From Peribacillus loiseleuriae (GTDB taxonomy: Bacteria > Bacillota > Bacilli > Bacillales > DSM-1321), in contig NZ_LFZW01000001.1 in NCBI RefSeq assembly GCF_001183985.1, positions 2,912,470 through 2,976,469 on the forward strand: a stretch of DNA of 64,000 bases, given 5' to 3'. Shown piece by piece: positions 1 to 7,191 of the stretch. The translations under genes were made by a program, and so were the position numbers. Numbering within the stretch: the first letter of the stretch is position 1; the number at the start of each line of letters is the position of its first letter. Under the pieces are notes generated by a model. The model was not told the origin of the DNA. It saw only the letters and a list, made by a program, of their open reading frames with translations, and made no database searches.

Positions 1-3
1 CTT

Positions 4-273
4 TCATCCCTCTCCTAAACTTTCATCCCCACTCTCGTCTGGACTTTCATCCCCAAGCTCTCCTAAATTTTCATCCCCACTCTCGTTTGAGCTTAAATCT
101 AGGGCTTCGTCTTCACTTTGCTCTAGAGCTACATCTTCAGATTCAGAATCTTCTGTTTTACTTTTAAACATATTTATAAGTTGCGAAAGTCCTGCTTCAT
201 TAACAAAATTATTATCTAAAGTAAACCTTTGTTCGAGAAATCTTTTTATTACTTCTTTTCGTTCAGCATTCAT
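4..273 (-). CDS. Hypothetical acidic repeat protein, 89 aa
   Basis: I do not recognise this protein. A strong ribosome site (aaggaggg, 6 nt spacing) precedes the ATG, and the TGA stop lies at the very left edge of the window, so the gene is complete. Residues 1-37 look like a small helical domain (MNAERKEVIKRFLEQRF...). From about residue 40 the chain is almost only D, E, S, G, N and L, with short units such as GDES, DESGDES and GDENLGE. The underlying DNA is a tandem repeat built on ctttcatcccc, so the tail length could vary by slippage. No signal peptide or membrane segment is visible. The role is unknown. Confidence 0.55.
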   Translation of the reverse strand: MNAERKEVIKRFLEQRFTLDNNFVNEAGLSQLINMFKSKTEDSESEDVALEQSEDEALDLSSNESGDENLGELGDESPDESGDESLGEG

Positions 274-358
274 GCTCTTCCCTCCTTCTGTATTACAAGG
301 TATTCATAAAGGAGCTACTTGGCATAATGAATTAGTGGATATTTAAAAGTTATTAGAT

Positions 359-434
359 AAAGTGAAACCTCCCCCACCTCAATTCCTCTAAGCCTTGAAG
401 TGAGGGTCTTACTGCCCGTTAAAGCGGGATAAAC
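359..434 (+). repeat. IS200/IS605-like remnant, copy 1 (short)
   Basis: The segment opens with aaagtgaaac and closes with cccgttaaagcgggataaac. It contains a hairpin, ccccacctcaa against ttgaagtgaggg around cctctaagcc. The same opening and closing motifs flank the segments at 49182-49421 (minus) and 58882-58975 (plus). The hairpin-rich ends and the flanking ...TTAGAT target resemble non-autonomous IS200/IS605 (TnpB-type) relics. The family assignment is inference, because no transposase or tnpB remains. The rest of the 274-578 gap holds nothing I can name apart from the ribosome site of the next gene. Confidence 0.5.
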
Positions 435-578
435 AAGTGTGTCCGATAAATCCTTTAGTTATTATTTATACATGCATAATTTAGTTCCATTATTAAAAAA
501 CTAACAGCATCTTAAATTTTTTAGAAAGGGTATCAATTCATTTTCCACAAAAAAATAAGAACAAAAGGAGATTGTATC

Positions 579-911
579 ATGAATAAATTACTTATTGCCT
601 TGCTAACAATTAGTTTCGTAACTAGTAACTTCGAGATCACGGCATTTGCTGAGAAAGATAACCAAGGAAGCGAAGTTAAACAAGAACAACAAATAGAGTT
701 TACCAAGAAACAGCAAGACGAACTTGCAATATTGCATAAGGAAATTCTGGCTAAGAAAAAAGAAATTATGCAAAAATATGTAGAATTCGGTGCAATTTCT
801 AAAGAAAAAGCTGCAATGATTGTGAAACATATGGAAAAGCATTATCAAAAGTTAGAAGAAAACGGGTTTCAACCACATCACTCGCACCACCACAAAAAAC
901 CCGCAGAATAA
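579..911 (+). CDS. YckD-like secreted protein (DUF2680)
   Basis: A 110-aa exported protein. Residues 1-24 form a signal peptide (MNKLLIALLTISFVTS... ending near AFA). The mature part is a charged helical segment, KKQQDELAILHKEILAKKKEI followed by KYVEFGAISKEKAAMIVKHM, the pattern of the DUF2680/YckD family of small secreted Bacillus proteins. The C-terminus is His-rich (HHSHHHKK), which may bind metal or simply be a family variant. The start is fixed by aaaaggag 10 nt upstream. It stands alone and is followed by a hairpin terminator. The molecular function of the family is not known. Confidence 0.75.
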   Translation: MNKLLIALLTISFVTSNFEITAFAEKDNQGSEVKQEQQIEFTKKQQDELAILHKEILAKKKEIMQKYVEFGAISKEKAAMIVKHMEKHYQKLEENGFQPHHSHHHKKPAE

Positions 912-932
912 TCCAAATAGCTTCATAGAAGT

Positions 933-979
933 CTTGCCAATTATAAGGTATAATCCTTTATAAAATGGCAAGGCTTTTT
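933..979 (+). terminator. Rho-independent terminator after the YckD-like gene
   Basis: Stem cttgcca/tggcaag (933-939 with 966-972), followed by gcttttttt. It lies 21 nt after the stop codon of the preceding gene. Confidence 0.7.
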
Positions 980-1019
980 TTCAAGCCTTTCTGCTTATTC
1001 TCCTTTTCATAAAGGATTT

Positions 1020-1122
1020 TATTTTCAACATTGGAGTATTTGGGGAAGTTTCCATAATTATTGTCGTAGCAACAATTACTAGATTGAATTCATTTCGTAG
1101 GACACAAAGAAAGGATGAATAA
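1020..1122 (+). pseudogene. Possible 3' remnant of a small membrane-protein gene
   Basis: The frame ending at TAA 1120-1122 reads IFNIGVFGEVSIIIVV, then ATITRLNSFRRTQRKDE: a hydrophobic stretch followed by a basic tail, like the C-terminus of a one-pass membrane protein. It has no start codon, and a stop occurs upstream within the terminator of the previous gene. The next gene starts 1 nt after its stop, which is the spacing of a translationally coupled operon. I infer that an upstream partner of the peptidase gene was truncated, but chance coding cannot be excluded. Confidence 0.25.
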
Positions 1123-1123
1123 C

Positions 1124-3106
1124 ATGAATAAAAAAGGAATCCTTGCCGAGGATTTATTTGACTTAAAATCCGTCACTGATCCACAGCTTTCGCCTGATGG
1201 CAGTATGGTAGCCTATATCGAGACCTCCGTTGCTAAGGATGATGAGAAATATATTTCAAATATATATGTATATAGTTTTTTAACGAAACAAACCGTTCAA
1301 TGGACATATGGACTTCATCGTCAGTCTTCACCAAGGTGGTCTCCTGATGGACTCCATCTTGCTTTTTTATCAAACCGGTCTGGAAAAAATCAAGTATACA
1401 TAATAAATACAGTTGGTGGAGAAGCTAGTCAGCTGACAGAATTTGACCTGGGAGCTACTACGCCTATATGGTCTCCTGATTCAAGGAAAATCCTTACCTC
1501 TACGCGAATAAAAGCTGGATACACTTTACATGAGAAAGAAAAAGACCCAGAAAAGGAACGCAAAGAAGCAATTGTATATGATCGAATTAAATATAAAGCA
1601 GATGGGAGCGGCTATTTTGATCGTTCATTTTCTCACCTCATACTAGTCAATGTACCTACAGGTCAAGTAGAGCAATTGACCTCAGGGGAACAGTCCTTTA
1701 TTCCCTCCTCATGGGCGCCAAACGGGAAAGAGTTTGCATATGTGAGTAATGACACAGACGATGCTGATTATAATCTTGCTTCCGATGTGTTTATTTTCCA
1801 TTTAGAAGATCGATCATGGAGAAAGATAACGGCAACCAATGGGCGTTTTTATTTTCCTAGATGGTCACCTGATGGCAATTATTTAACGTTAATTGGGCAT
1901 GAGCGAGAATATGAAGGAGCGACAGTATCCAAGATCTGGTTATACAAACTAGTTACAGATTCACTCTCATGCATAACTACAGATTGGGATGTTGAAGTCG
2001 GTGATTTAACAGCAGGCGATTTTCATATTGAAGCGGTCAATCCGGGACTTCTTTGGACTAATGACAGTCAAGGCTTTTATTTTTTAATTAGTGACCACGG
2101 AAACACAGGCGTATATTATGGAACCATTGAAGGTGCAATGTATCCTTCTCTTCTCGAAAATCAGCATGTTTATGGATTAACCATTAATCCAGAAACACAT
2201 AAAGCTGTTGTAGCAATCAGCACACCCACCCATCCTGGCGACTTGTACTCCTTTGATTTAACAAATGGTGAAATTGAGCAAATTACATTTGTTAATGATG
2301 AATTTCTAAAAGATAAATTCCTTTCGGAAGCTGAACCAATTATTTTTTCTGCTAAAGATGGTCTCGAATTGCACGGGTGGATTATGAAACCGACTAATTT
2401 CGAACAGGGAAAAAAATATCCGTTGATTCTAGAAATTCATGGCGGACCGCATGTCATGTACGGAAATACATATGTTCATGAGTTTCAGACCCTTGTTGCA
2501 CAAGGTTATACGATCCTATTCACAAACCCACGAGGCAGTGCTGGCTACGGTCAAGAATTCGTTAATGCAAACAGAGGTAACTATGGAGGCATGGATTATG
2601 AAGATTTAATGGCCGCCGTAGATTACGTACTTGTAGAGTATGATTTTCTTGATGAACACAAATTAGGTGTAACAGGTGGAAGCTACGGCGGTTTTATGAC
2701 AAACTGGATTGTTGGGCATACAGATCGATTTAAAGCAGCCGTTACCCAGCGCTGTATTTCCAATTGGCTCAGCTTCTATGGAGTGAGCGATATTGGCTAT
2801 TCCTTCACTGAATGGGAATTAGGCGGTAATATTATTGAATCTCCTGAACAACTATGGGGACACTCCCCTCTGAAATATGTAGGTAATGTTACAACACCTC
2901 TGTTATTATTACATGGCGATAAAGATTATCGCTGTCCAATTGAACAAGCAGAGCAATTCTTCGTTGCGTTAAAACGTCAGAAAAAAGAAGCGGTACTTGT
3001 GGTCTTTCCAGAACAGACCCATGAAGTATCAAGAAGCGGAGCTCCACGTTTACGATTGCAGCATACCGAGCATATTCGCGATTGGTTTAATAAACATATT
3101 AATTAA
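1124..3106 (+). CDS. S9 family prolyl oligopeptidase / acylaminoacyl-peptidase
   Basis: Cytoplasmic serine peptidase that should release residues or dipeptides from short peptides. The N-terminal half is a beta-propeller with TolB/PD40-like repeats (SPDGSMVAY, SPRWSPDGLHLAFLS, PIWSPDSRKI, PRWSPDGNYLTLI). The C-terminal third is an alpha/beta hydrolase with nucleophile Ser in GGSYGGFM (about residue 520), Asp in GDKDYRCP (about 601) and His in EQTHEVS (about 633). The overall length (about 660 aa) fits the YuxL/APEH-like family. I chose ATG 1124 rather than 1115 because agaaagga then has normal spacing. No signal peptide is present. It is monocistronic, followed by a palindromic element. Confidence 0.9.
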   Translation: MNKKGILAEDLFDLKSVTDPQLSPDGSMVAYIETSVAKDDEKYISNIYVYSFLTKQTVQWTYGLHRQSSPRWSPDGLHLAFLSNRSGKNQVYIINTVGGEASQLTEFDLGATTPIWSPDSRKILTSTRIKAGYTLHEKEKDPEKERKEAIVYDRIKYKADGSGYFDRSFSHLILVNVPTGQVEQLTSGEQSFIPSSWAPNGKEFAYVSNDTDDADYNLASDVFIFHLEDRSWRKITATNGRFYFPRWSPDGNYLTLIGHEREYEGATVSKIWLYKLVTDSLSCITTDWDVEVGDLTAGDFHIEAVNPGLLWTNDSQGFYFLISDHGNTGVYYGTIEGAMYPSLLENQHVYGLTINPETHKAVVAISTPTHPGDLYSFDLTNGEIEQITFVNDEFLKDKFLSEAEPIIFSAKDGLELHGWIMKPTNFEQGKKYPLILEIHGGPHVMYGNTYVHEFQTLVAQGYTILFTNPRGSAGYGQEFVNANRGNYGGMDYEDLMAAVDYVLVEYDFLDEHKLGVTGGSYGGFMTNWIVGHTDRFKAAVTQRCISNWLSFYGVSDIGYSFTEWELGGNIIESPEQLWGHSPLKYVGNVTTPLLLLHGDKDYRCPIEQAEQFFVALKRQKKEAVLVVFPEQTHEVSRSGAPRLRLQHTEHIRDWFNKHIN

Positions 3107-3115
3107 GAAAAGCGC

Positions 3116-3246
3116 AAAAAGGGGATGTCCAAAAAAGAACTGACCTCACACTCTATACACCGTTTATTGTGTCATTTCCACGTCATCTAAACGGTATATA
3201 GAAGATGTGGGGTCTTACTTTTTCCTTATGGGACAGTTCCTCTTTT
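3116..3246. repeat. Long imperfect palindrome (~130 bp), MITE-like or terminator
   Basis: The outer arms are aaaaaggggatgtcc (3116-3130) and ggacagttcctctttt (3231-3246). The inner arms are gacctcacactctata and caccgttta against taaacggtatatagaag and atgtggggtc. The whole segment folds back on itself and contains no ORF. It sits directly after the peptidase gene, so it may end transcription. Its size and terminal repeats also resemble a small non-autonomous element; no second copy is seen in this window. Confidence 0.5.
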
Positions 3247-3303
3247 CATTCGAAATATTTTTTAAAATGAGTTTTGGTGCCTAATCTTACAACCAAATAT
3301 ATT

Positions 3304-3732
3304 TCAATGTTGAATATGTTGTTTTTCCGAGATTTCGGTGAGCGCATGTGCCGCCGCCATGTTGGTGCCTTTATGAATAGCAAAATCGCCTAACGAAACA
3401 ATGCCTATGAGGGATTCCTGTTCGACAACGAATAAACGACGTATTTGTTTCTCTGCCATTAATTCTTCCGCTTCCATGATTGAAGTTTCTGGTAATATCG
3501 CAATTGGTTCCTTCGTCATAACATCGGTAATTTTCGTCGAACCTGGTTTCTTCCCAGCTACACAACGGATTGCAATATCACGATCTGTAAGAACACCCAC
3601 TAATTTTCCATCCTCACAAATTGGAATAGCACCTACGCCCCCTTCCGCCATTTTTACAGCTGCCTCGTACACATTATCAAGGGTTGTGCAGTAATCTACA
3701 TTAGATGTCATGATTTCTCTAATAGATTTCAA
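3304..3732 (-). CDS. Two-CBS-domain protein
   Basis: A 142-aa soluble protein made of two CBS motifs. CBS1 is residues 1-60 (IREIMTSNVDYC ... VGVLTDRDIAIR) and CBS2 is residues 68-125 (VTDVMTKEPIAIL-like segment, then RRLFVVEQESLIGIVSLGDFA). Stand-alone CBS pairs of this length (YhcV-like) bind adenosyl ligands such as AMP or ATP and sense energy state; the target here is unknown. The ribosome site is gggggat before ATG. The YozQ-like gene lies 11 nt upstream on the same strand, so they are probably co-transcribed. Confidence 0.85.
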   Translation of the reverse strand: MKSIREIMTSNVDYCTTLDNVYEAAVKMAEGGVGAIPICEDGKLVGVLTDRDIAIRCVAGKKPGSTKITDVMTKEPIAILPETSIMEAEELMAEKQIRRLFVVEQESLIGIVSLGDFAIHKGTNMAAAHALTEISEKQHIQH

Positions 3733-3743
3733 AACAATCCCCC

Positions 3744-3923
3744 TTATTCCGTTTTGTTTTCTTGATTATTTATTAGTTGATCTACCGTACCCTCAAAAAA
3801 ATGGTCACTTACTTGTTCATGAGTTTCAGCAAATCCAGATGAAATTTGGTCTTTCTTCTCAAAATCTTCAGTCTGATAATGTCTACCCGCAATTTCTGCT
3901 TGATTTTCATTTTTCTTTGTCAT
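3744..3923 (-). CDS. YozQ-like small protein (DUF4025)
   Basis: A small acidic protein of 59 aa. The core SSGFAETHEQVSDHFFEGT matches the YozQ/DUF4025 signature of Bacillus. I set the start at MTKKNENQ because ggggagggt lies 7 nt before that ATG; an upstream in-frame ATG would add MGRVHI but lacks a site. It precedes the CBS gene in the same direction. No membrane segment or catalytic motif is visible and the function of the family is unknown. The 235 bp upstream hold no gene. Confidence 0.65.
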   Translation of the reverse strand: MTKKNENQAEIAGRHYQTEDFEKKDQISSGFAETHEQVSDHFFEGTVDQLINNQENKTE

Positions 3924-4130
3924 AATGTGTACCCTCCCCATCTACAAATTTTCCAGAATCAAGATTTGTAACCGATTTGAAATATAAGGCTTTATACGCT
4001 TTTAAAAACACATTTTGAATAGAAGCATCATCTAAGCTAAACATTTCTATTGCCTAGTATTTGTATCACACTATGAATTATGCTCACCATACGTCGATCT
4101 TGTTTTTACTCCATTTATATCTCCAGCATC

Positions 4131-4158
4131 AAAAAAATCCAACAAGCAAGCTTGCTGG
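4131..4158 (-). terminator. Terminator of the SGNH hydrolase-ABC operon
   Basis: The minus strand reads ccagcaagcttgcttgttgg followed by attttttt. The stem has nine pairs with one mismatch, and it lies 18 nt past the stop of the permease gene. Confidence 0.7.
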
Positions 4159-4176
4159 AAGTGAATCCGAATTCTA

Positions 4177-5157
4177 TTAATATACATCCTGTCGTGTGAA
4201 GACAAAGAACGATAGAACTAACGCTGCTGCCCACCATATAAGGAGAACCGACATGGAAGAAAGCAAAGTCATTCCTGTAATCGGCGGTGCCACTCCATTT
4301 AAGTAATTAGTCAATTTTAGATTCACCATAAAAAAATATTTGGCCGATTCCCAAGACGACACCATATTGTTTAAAATAGCTCCTGAAACAAGCGAAGCAA
4401 GCATAACACCCATACTTGCCGCCGTACTTCTTATTAAAACAGAGAGCATAAATGCTAATGTCCCAACTACAACAGCCACAAACCAAACAAGCCCAAAATC
4501 CATCAACAGAAATTTCCATTGACTAATAAGCCTGATACTACTTGTATCAACATTGCCTCCATCTACAACAAATCCCGTAATAATCGGTGCATTCCAACCA
4601 TGATATCCGAAGACAATCCCTGATATTACATACGACAGCAATCCAGTCATCGTAACAATTAAAGAAGTGGCCAAAAGTAACGTCATATATTTGCTTAGTA
4701 AAATCCGCCATCGTTTTACAGGTCTTGTTAAAAGTAATTTTACAGAACCAAGAGTGTGCTCAGAAGAAACAAGGTCGCTCGCAACAATCATGATTAACAG
4801 AGGAATGAACAAATCAGTAGAATTTTCGATGAACATTCGAACAAAAGTAACGGCTCCTGGTTCACTTGGATTAATATCTTGATCTAAATAGAATTGCAAT
4901 TGCTGTACACTAACTTGAATCTGTTCACGCCAGTCATCTGATATTCGGCTTGAACCAAGCCTGTTTTGCATATCAATAATCTGCTGCTGAAGAGAATCTC
5001 GCCAATCATCTGTCCCTAGCTTTTCTCGCTGTGTTTGCACTTCCTTATACTGTGCAAAGGTAAACAAGATCACTAAGATCCCCACAATTGCTCCAATTAC
5101 CAACAAACGCTTTCTAGCAACAAGCTTCATCATTTCATTTGCAATTAGTTTATTCAA
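4177..5157 (-). CDS. ABC-2 type transporter permease
   Basis: Membrane subunit of an ABC exporter, about 326 aa. There is one N-terminal transmembrane helix (residues 20-36), a large extracytoplasmic loop rich in Q and D (about 40-105), then five further helices beginning near LFIPLLIMIVASDL. The motif SSEHTLGSVKLLLTRPV after helix 2 is the usual ABC2 signature (coupling helix). I prefer the TTG at 5157 (MNKLIANEMM) because aggagg is 8 nt upstream; a GTG at 5166 would overlap that site. It overlaps the end of the ATPase gene and is the last gene of a three-gene operon. The substrate is unknown; peptides, lipids or toxins are usual for this class. Confidence 0.8.
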   Translation of the reverse strand: MNKLIANEMMKLVARKRLLVIGAIVGILVILFTFAQYKEVQTQREKLGTDDWRDSLQQQIIDMQNRLGSSRISDDWREQIQVSVQQLQFYLDQDINPSEPGAVTFVRMFIENSTDLFIPLLIMIVASDLVSSEHTLGSVKLLLTRPVKRWRILLSKYMTLLLATSLIVTMTGLLSYVISGIVFGYHGWNAPIITGFVVDGGNVDTSSIRLISQWKFLLMDFGLVWFVAVVVGTLAFMLSVLIRSTAASMGVMLASLVSGAILNNMVSSWESAKYFFMVNLKLTNYLNGVAPPITGMTLLSSMSVLLIWWAAALVLSFFVFTRQDVY

Positions 5158-6067
5158 TATGGGCACCTCCTGTATCCGTCAATTGAAGGAATAAATCTTC
5201 CAATACAGGGAGCTTTCTATTCAGTTGAAGCACTTGTACTCCTGCATGAACCAAAGCAGCATTCCACATAGGAATTTGGGTGAAATCATAAGGCGTGGCC
5301 ATATAACCATCTTCGAGTGTAGTTACCTCAGTTAGACCTTCCAATATTTCTCTTCCTTTGAGGTATGGCTCAAGATGCCAGATGGCTTGCTCCTGACTTG
5401 ACAGCAATGACTCTACTGTATCCACAGTTATGATGTTTCCTTTTGTAATAATAGCCACTCGATCGCATAATAATTGAATTTCACTCAACAAATGACTGGA
5501 TACAAGCACACTTAAACCTTCATTTTCAGCAAGTTCTCGAATAAAAACCCTCATTTCACGAATGCCTGCAGGATCCAGCCCATTAGTCGGTTCATCTAAA
5601 ATAAGTACCTTTGGTCGATTCAGCAAAGCTTGCGCAATACCAAGCCTTTGTCTCATACCAAGCGAATAGGTTTTCACTTTATCATCAATTCTTTCTGTTA
5701 ACTTTACCATATCAACAACTTCCGCAATTCGTTTGTTATCTACTGCTGGAAGCATTCTCGCAAAATGAAGTAAATTATCTGTGCCGCTTAAATAAGGATA
5801 TAGCTCAGGATTTTCAACTATACAACCAAGATTCGCCATCGCTTTTGTGAAATTTTTCTTTACATCATAACCACAAATTTCAATGGTTCCAGAAGTCGGT
5901 TTAATTAGACCAACAATCATACGAATTGTCGTCGTTTTACCGGCACCATTTGGACCGAGAAAACCAAAAACCTCACCTGCCTTTAATTCAAAGCTGATTC
6001 CATTAATGATTTTGTGTTTTTTAATCGTCTTTGTTAAATTCCGCACAGAAAGAGTCGTCGCGCTCAT
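5150..6067 (-). CDS. ABC transporter ATP-binding protein (DrrA/BcrA-like)
   Basis: Nucleotide-binding subunit, 305 aa. Walker A GPNGAGKTTT (about residues 39-48), Q/N loop near NPELYPYLSG, signature YSLGMRQRLG, Walker B VLILDEPTNGLDP, and switch histidine in VSSHLL are all present, so it should be active. Residues beyond 220 form the variable C-terminal domain of BcrA/DrrA-type exporters. It starts by ATGA overlap with the SGNH gene and overlaps the permease, so the three are translated together. Confidence 0.88.
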   Translation of the reverse strand: MSATTLSVRNLTKTIKKHKIINGISFELKAGEVFGFLGPNGAGKTTTIRMIVGLIKPTSGTIEICGYDVKKNFTKAMANLGCIVENPELYPYLSGTDNLLHFARMLPAVDNKRIAEVVDMVKLTERIDDKVKTYSLGMRQRLGIAQALLNRPKVLILDEPTNGLDPAGIREMRVFIRELAENEGLSVLVSSHLLSEIQLLCDRVAIITKGNIITVDTVESLLSSQEQAIWHLEPYLKGREILEGLTEVTTLEDGYMATPYDFTQIPMWNAALVHAGVQVLQLNRKLPVLEDLFLQLTDTGGAHIE

Positions 6068-6861
6068 TTACTTTCCCCCTCCCATTTAATTAATGGAGCA
6101 ATTCTGTCTGCCATTAATCGGTATCCCTCTTGATTTGGATGAAATTTATCCGTAAATAAATAATCATTTACAGACAACTGGAAAATATCATAGGTAGGAA
6201 CGAAGACAATCCTCGGATATGTAGAACTTACTTCCTCAGCTATACGGTTCCAGTCACGGACGGTTGGACTGGTTACCCCTGTTTCATCAACGTCAATAAA
6301 AGGATTATAGAGTCCAACAAAAAAGATAGTAGCATCTGGATTCGCCTTACGAATATCGGTGAAAATCGTAGTTATATTTTTAACAAAGGCATCTTCAATG
6401 GTTTTAATAGTAGCTAAATCAAAATTTTCCAATGTTCTTCCCTGCTGAAATAAATCATTCGCACCTATCGTAAGTAAAATAATATCCGCTTCAGCAAGTT
6501 GTCTTTGAATATTCGGTTGCTTAACCTGCTTTTTCAGCTGGCTAGAAACTTGACCATTAATACCGAGATTTTGAACAACAATGCTTCCATTAAATCGCTC
6601 ATTCAAATCATCTGCCACATAGCCAACATAGCCTTTTCCAGAATCGTCGCCCGTCCCTCTTGTCAATGAATCCCCTAATGCAACTACTGTAAACATATGA
6701 TTTTTTATCACTGTTTTTTGGGATCTGTCCTGTTTTTTAACCACATGGTCTGTAGCACCTGCATAATAATCCTGAATGGCCCACCCTAAACTTAGCAGCC
6801 AAAGAACAGACAAAGTCGCAGCAATTATTGTTATGTAGCGTACACTTTTCTTACCCAGCAC
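6064..6861 (-). CDS. SGNH/GDSL family lipase or esterase, membrane anchored
   Basis: 265-aa hydrolase outside the membrane. Residues 9-30 form a single membrane helix (YITIIAATLSVLWLLSLGWA). The SGNH blocks follow: I ALGDSLTRGTGD (Ser nucleophile, about residue 64), II LGINGQ, III TIGANDLF, V DKFHPNQEGY (Asp and His). The start is a GTG with aggagaggg 5 nt upstream. As first gene of an operon with an ABC exporter, it may process a lipid or acylated substrate linked to that exporter; this is inference. The family includes lysophospholipases and acyl-carbohydrate esterases, so the substrate is open. Confidence 0.85.
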   Translation of the reverse strand: MLGKKSVRYITIIAATLSVLWLLSLGWAIQDYYAGATDHVVKKQDRSQKTVIKNHMFTVVALGDSLTRGTGDDSGKGYVGYVADDLNERFNGSIVVQNLGINGQVSSQLKKQVKQPNIQRQLAEADIILLTIGANDLFQQGRTLENFDLATIKTIEDAFVKNITTIFTDIRKANPDATIFFVGLYNPFIDVDETGVTSPTVRDWNRIAEEVSSTYPRIVFVPTYDIFQLSVNDYLFTDKFHPNQEGYRLMADRIAPLIKWEGESK

Positions 6862-6967
6862 ACTTACCCTCTCCTTTGCTTCTTTCTCTCTATTAAATCA
6901 CACCCTTTGTTCTTTTAAAAATTCAAGGTTCCAATATAAAGCAATAACTTAATTTGCATCAGAATAC

Positions 6968-7007
6968 AAAAAAAGCTCCGTTTCTCTAGAAGTGAGAAGC
7001 CAAGCTT
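6968..7007 (-). terminator. Terminator, minus strand
   Basis: Minus-strand stem aaagcttggcttctc/gagaaacggagcttt (with internal mismatches) followed by a run of T. It follows the kinase gene and the small ORF at 7035-7118. Confidence 0.65.
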
Positions 7008-7034
7008 TCATTGTTAACAGCTAAGAAGGCTGTT

Positions 7035-7118
7035 TTAAATTGGTATTTTTTTAACGATGAAGAATTGTCCTGTCATTAGAACACTGATTAAAGGTAAAAA
7101 ACTGAACAATAAATACAC
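7035..7118 (-). CDS. Candidate 27-aa hydrophobic peptide
   Basis: A GTG start is preceded by ggaagg at 9 nt spacing and a stop follows 27 codons later. The product, MYLLFSFLPLISVLMTG then QFFIVKKIPI, is one hydrophobic helix with a basic C-terminal end, the build of a small membrane regulator. It lies 73 nt after the histidine kinase gene and before the shared terminator, so it could be its operon partner. I do not recognise the peptide, and such a short frame may be chance. Confidence 0.35.
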   Translation of the reverse strand: MYLLFSFLPLISVLMTGQFFIVKKIPI

Positions 7119-7191
7119 GTTAAAAATCCTTCCTTTATCAAAAAGGATCCCCGTACTGAATCTACTTATCATTAATGCTCAATTGAATTTT

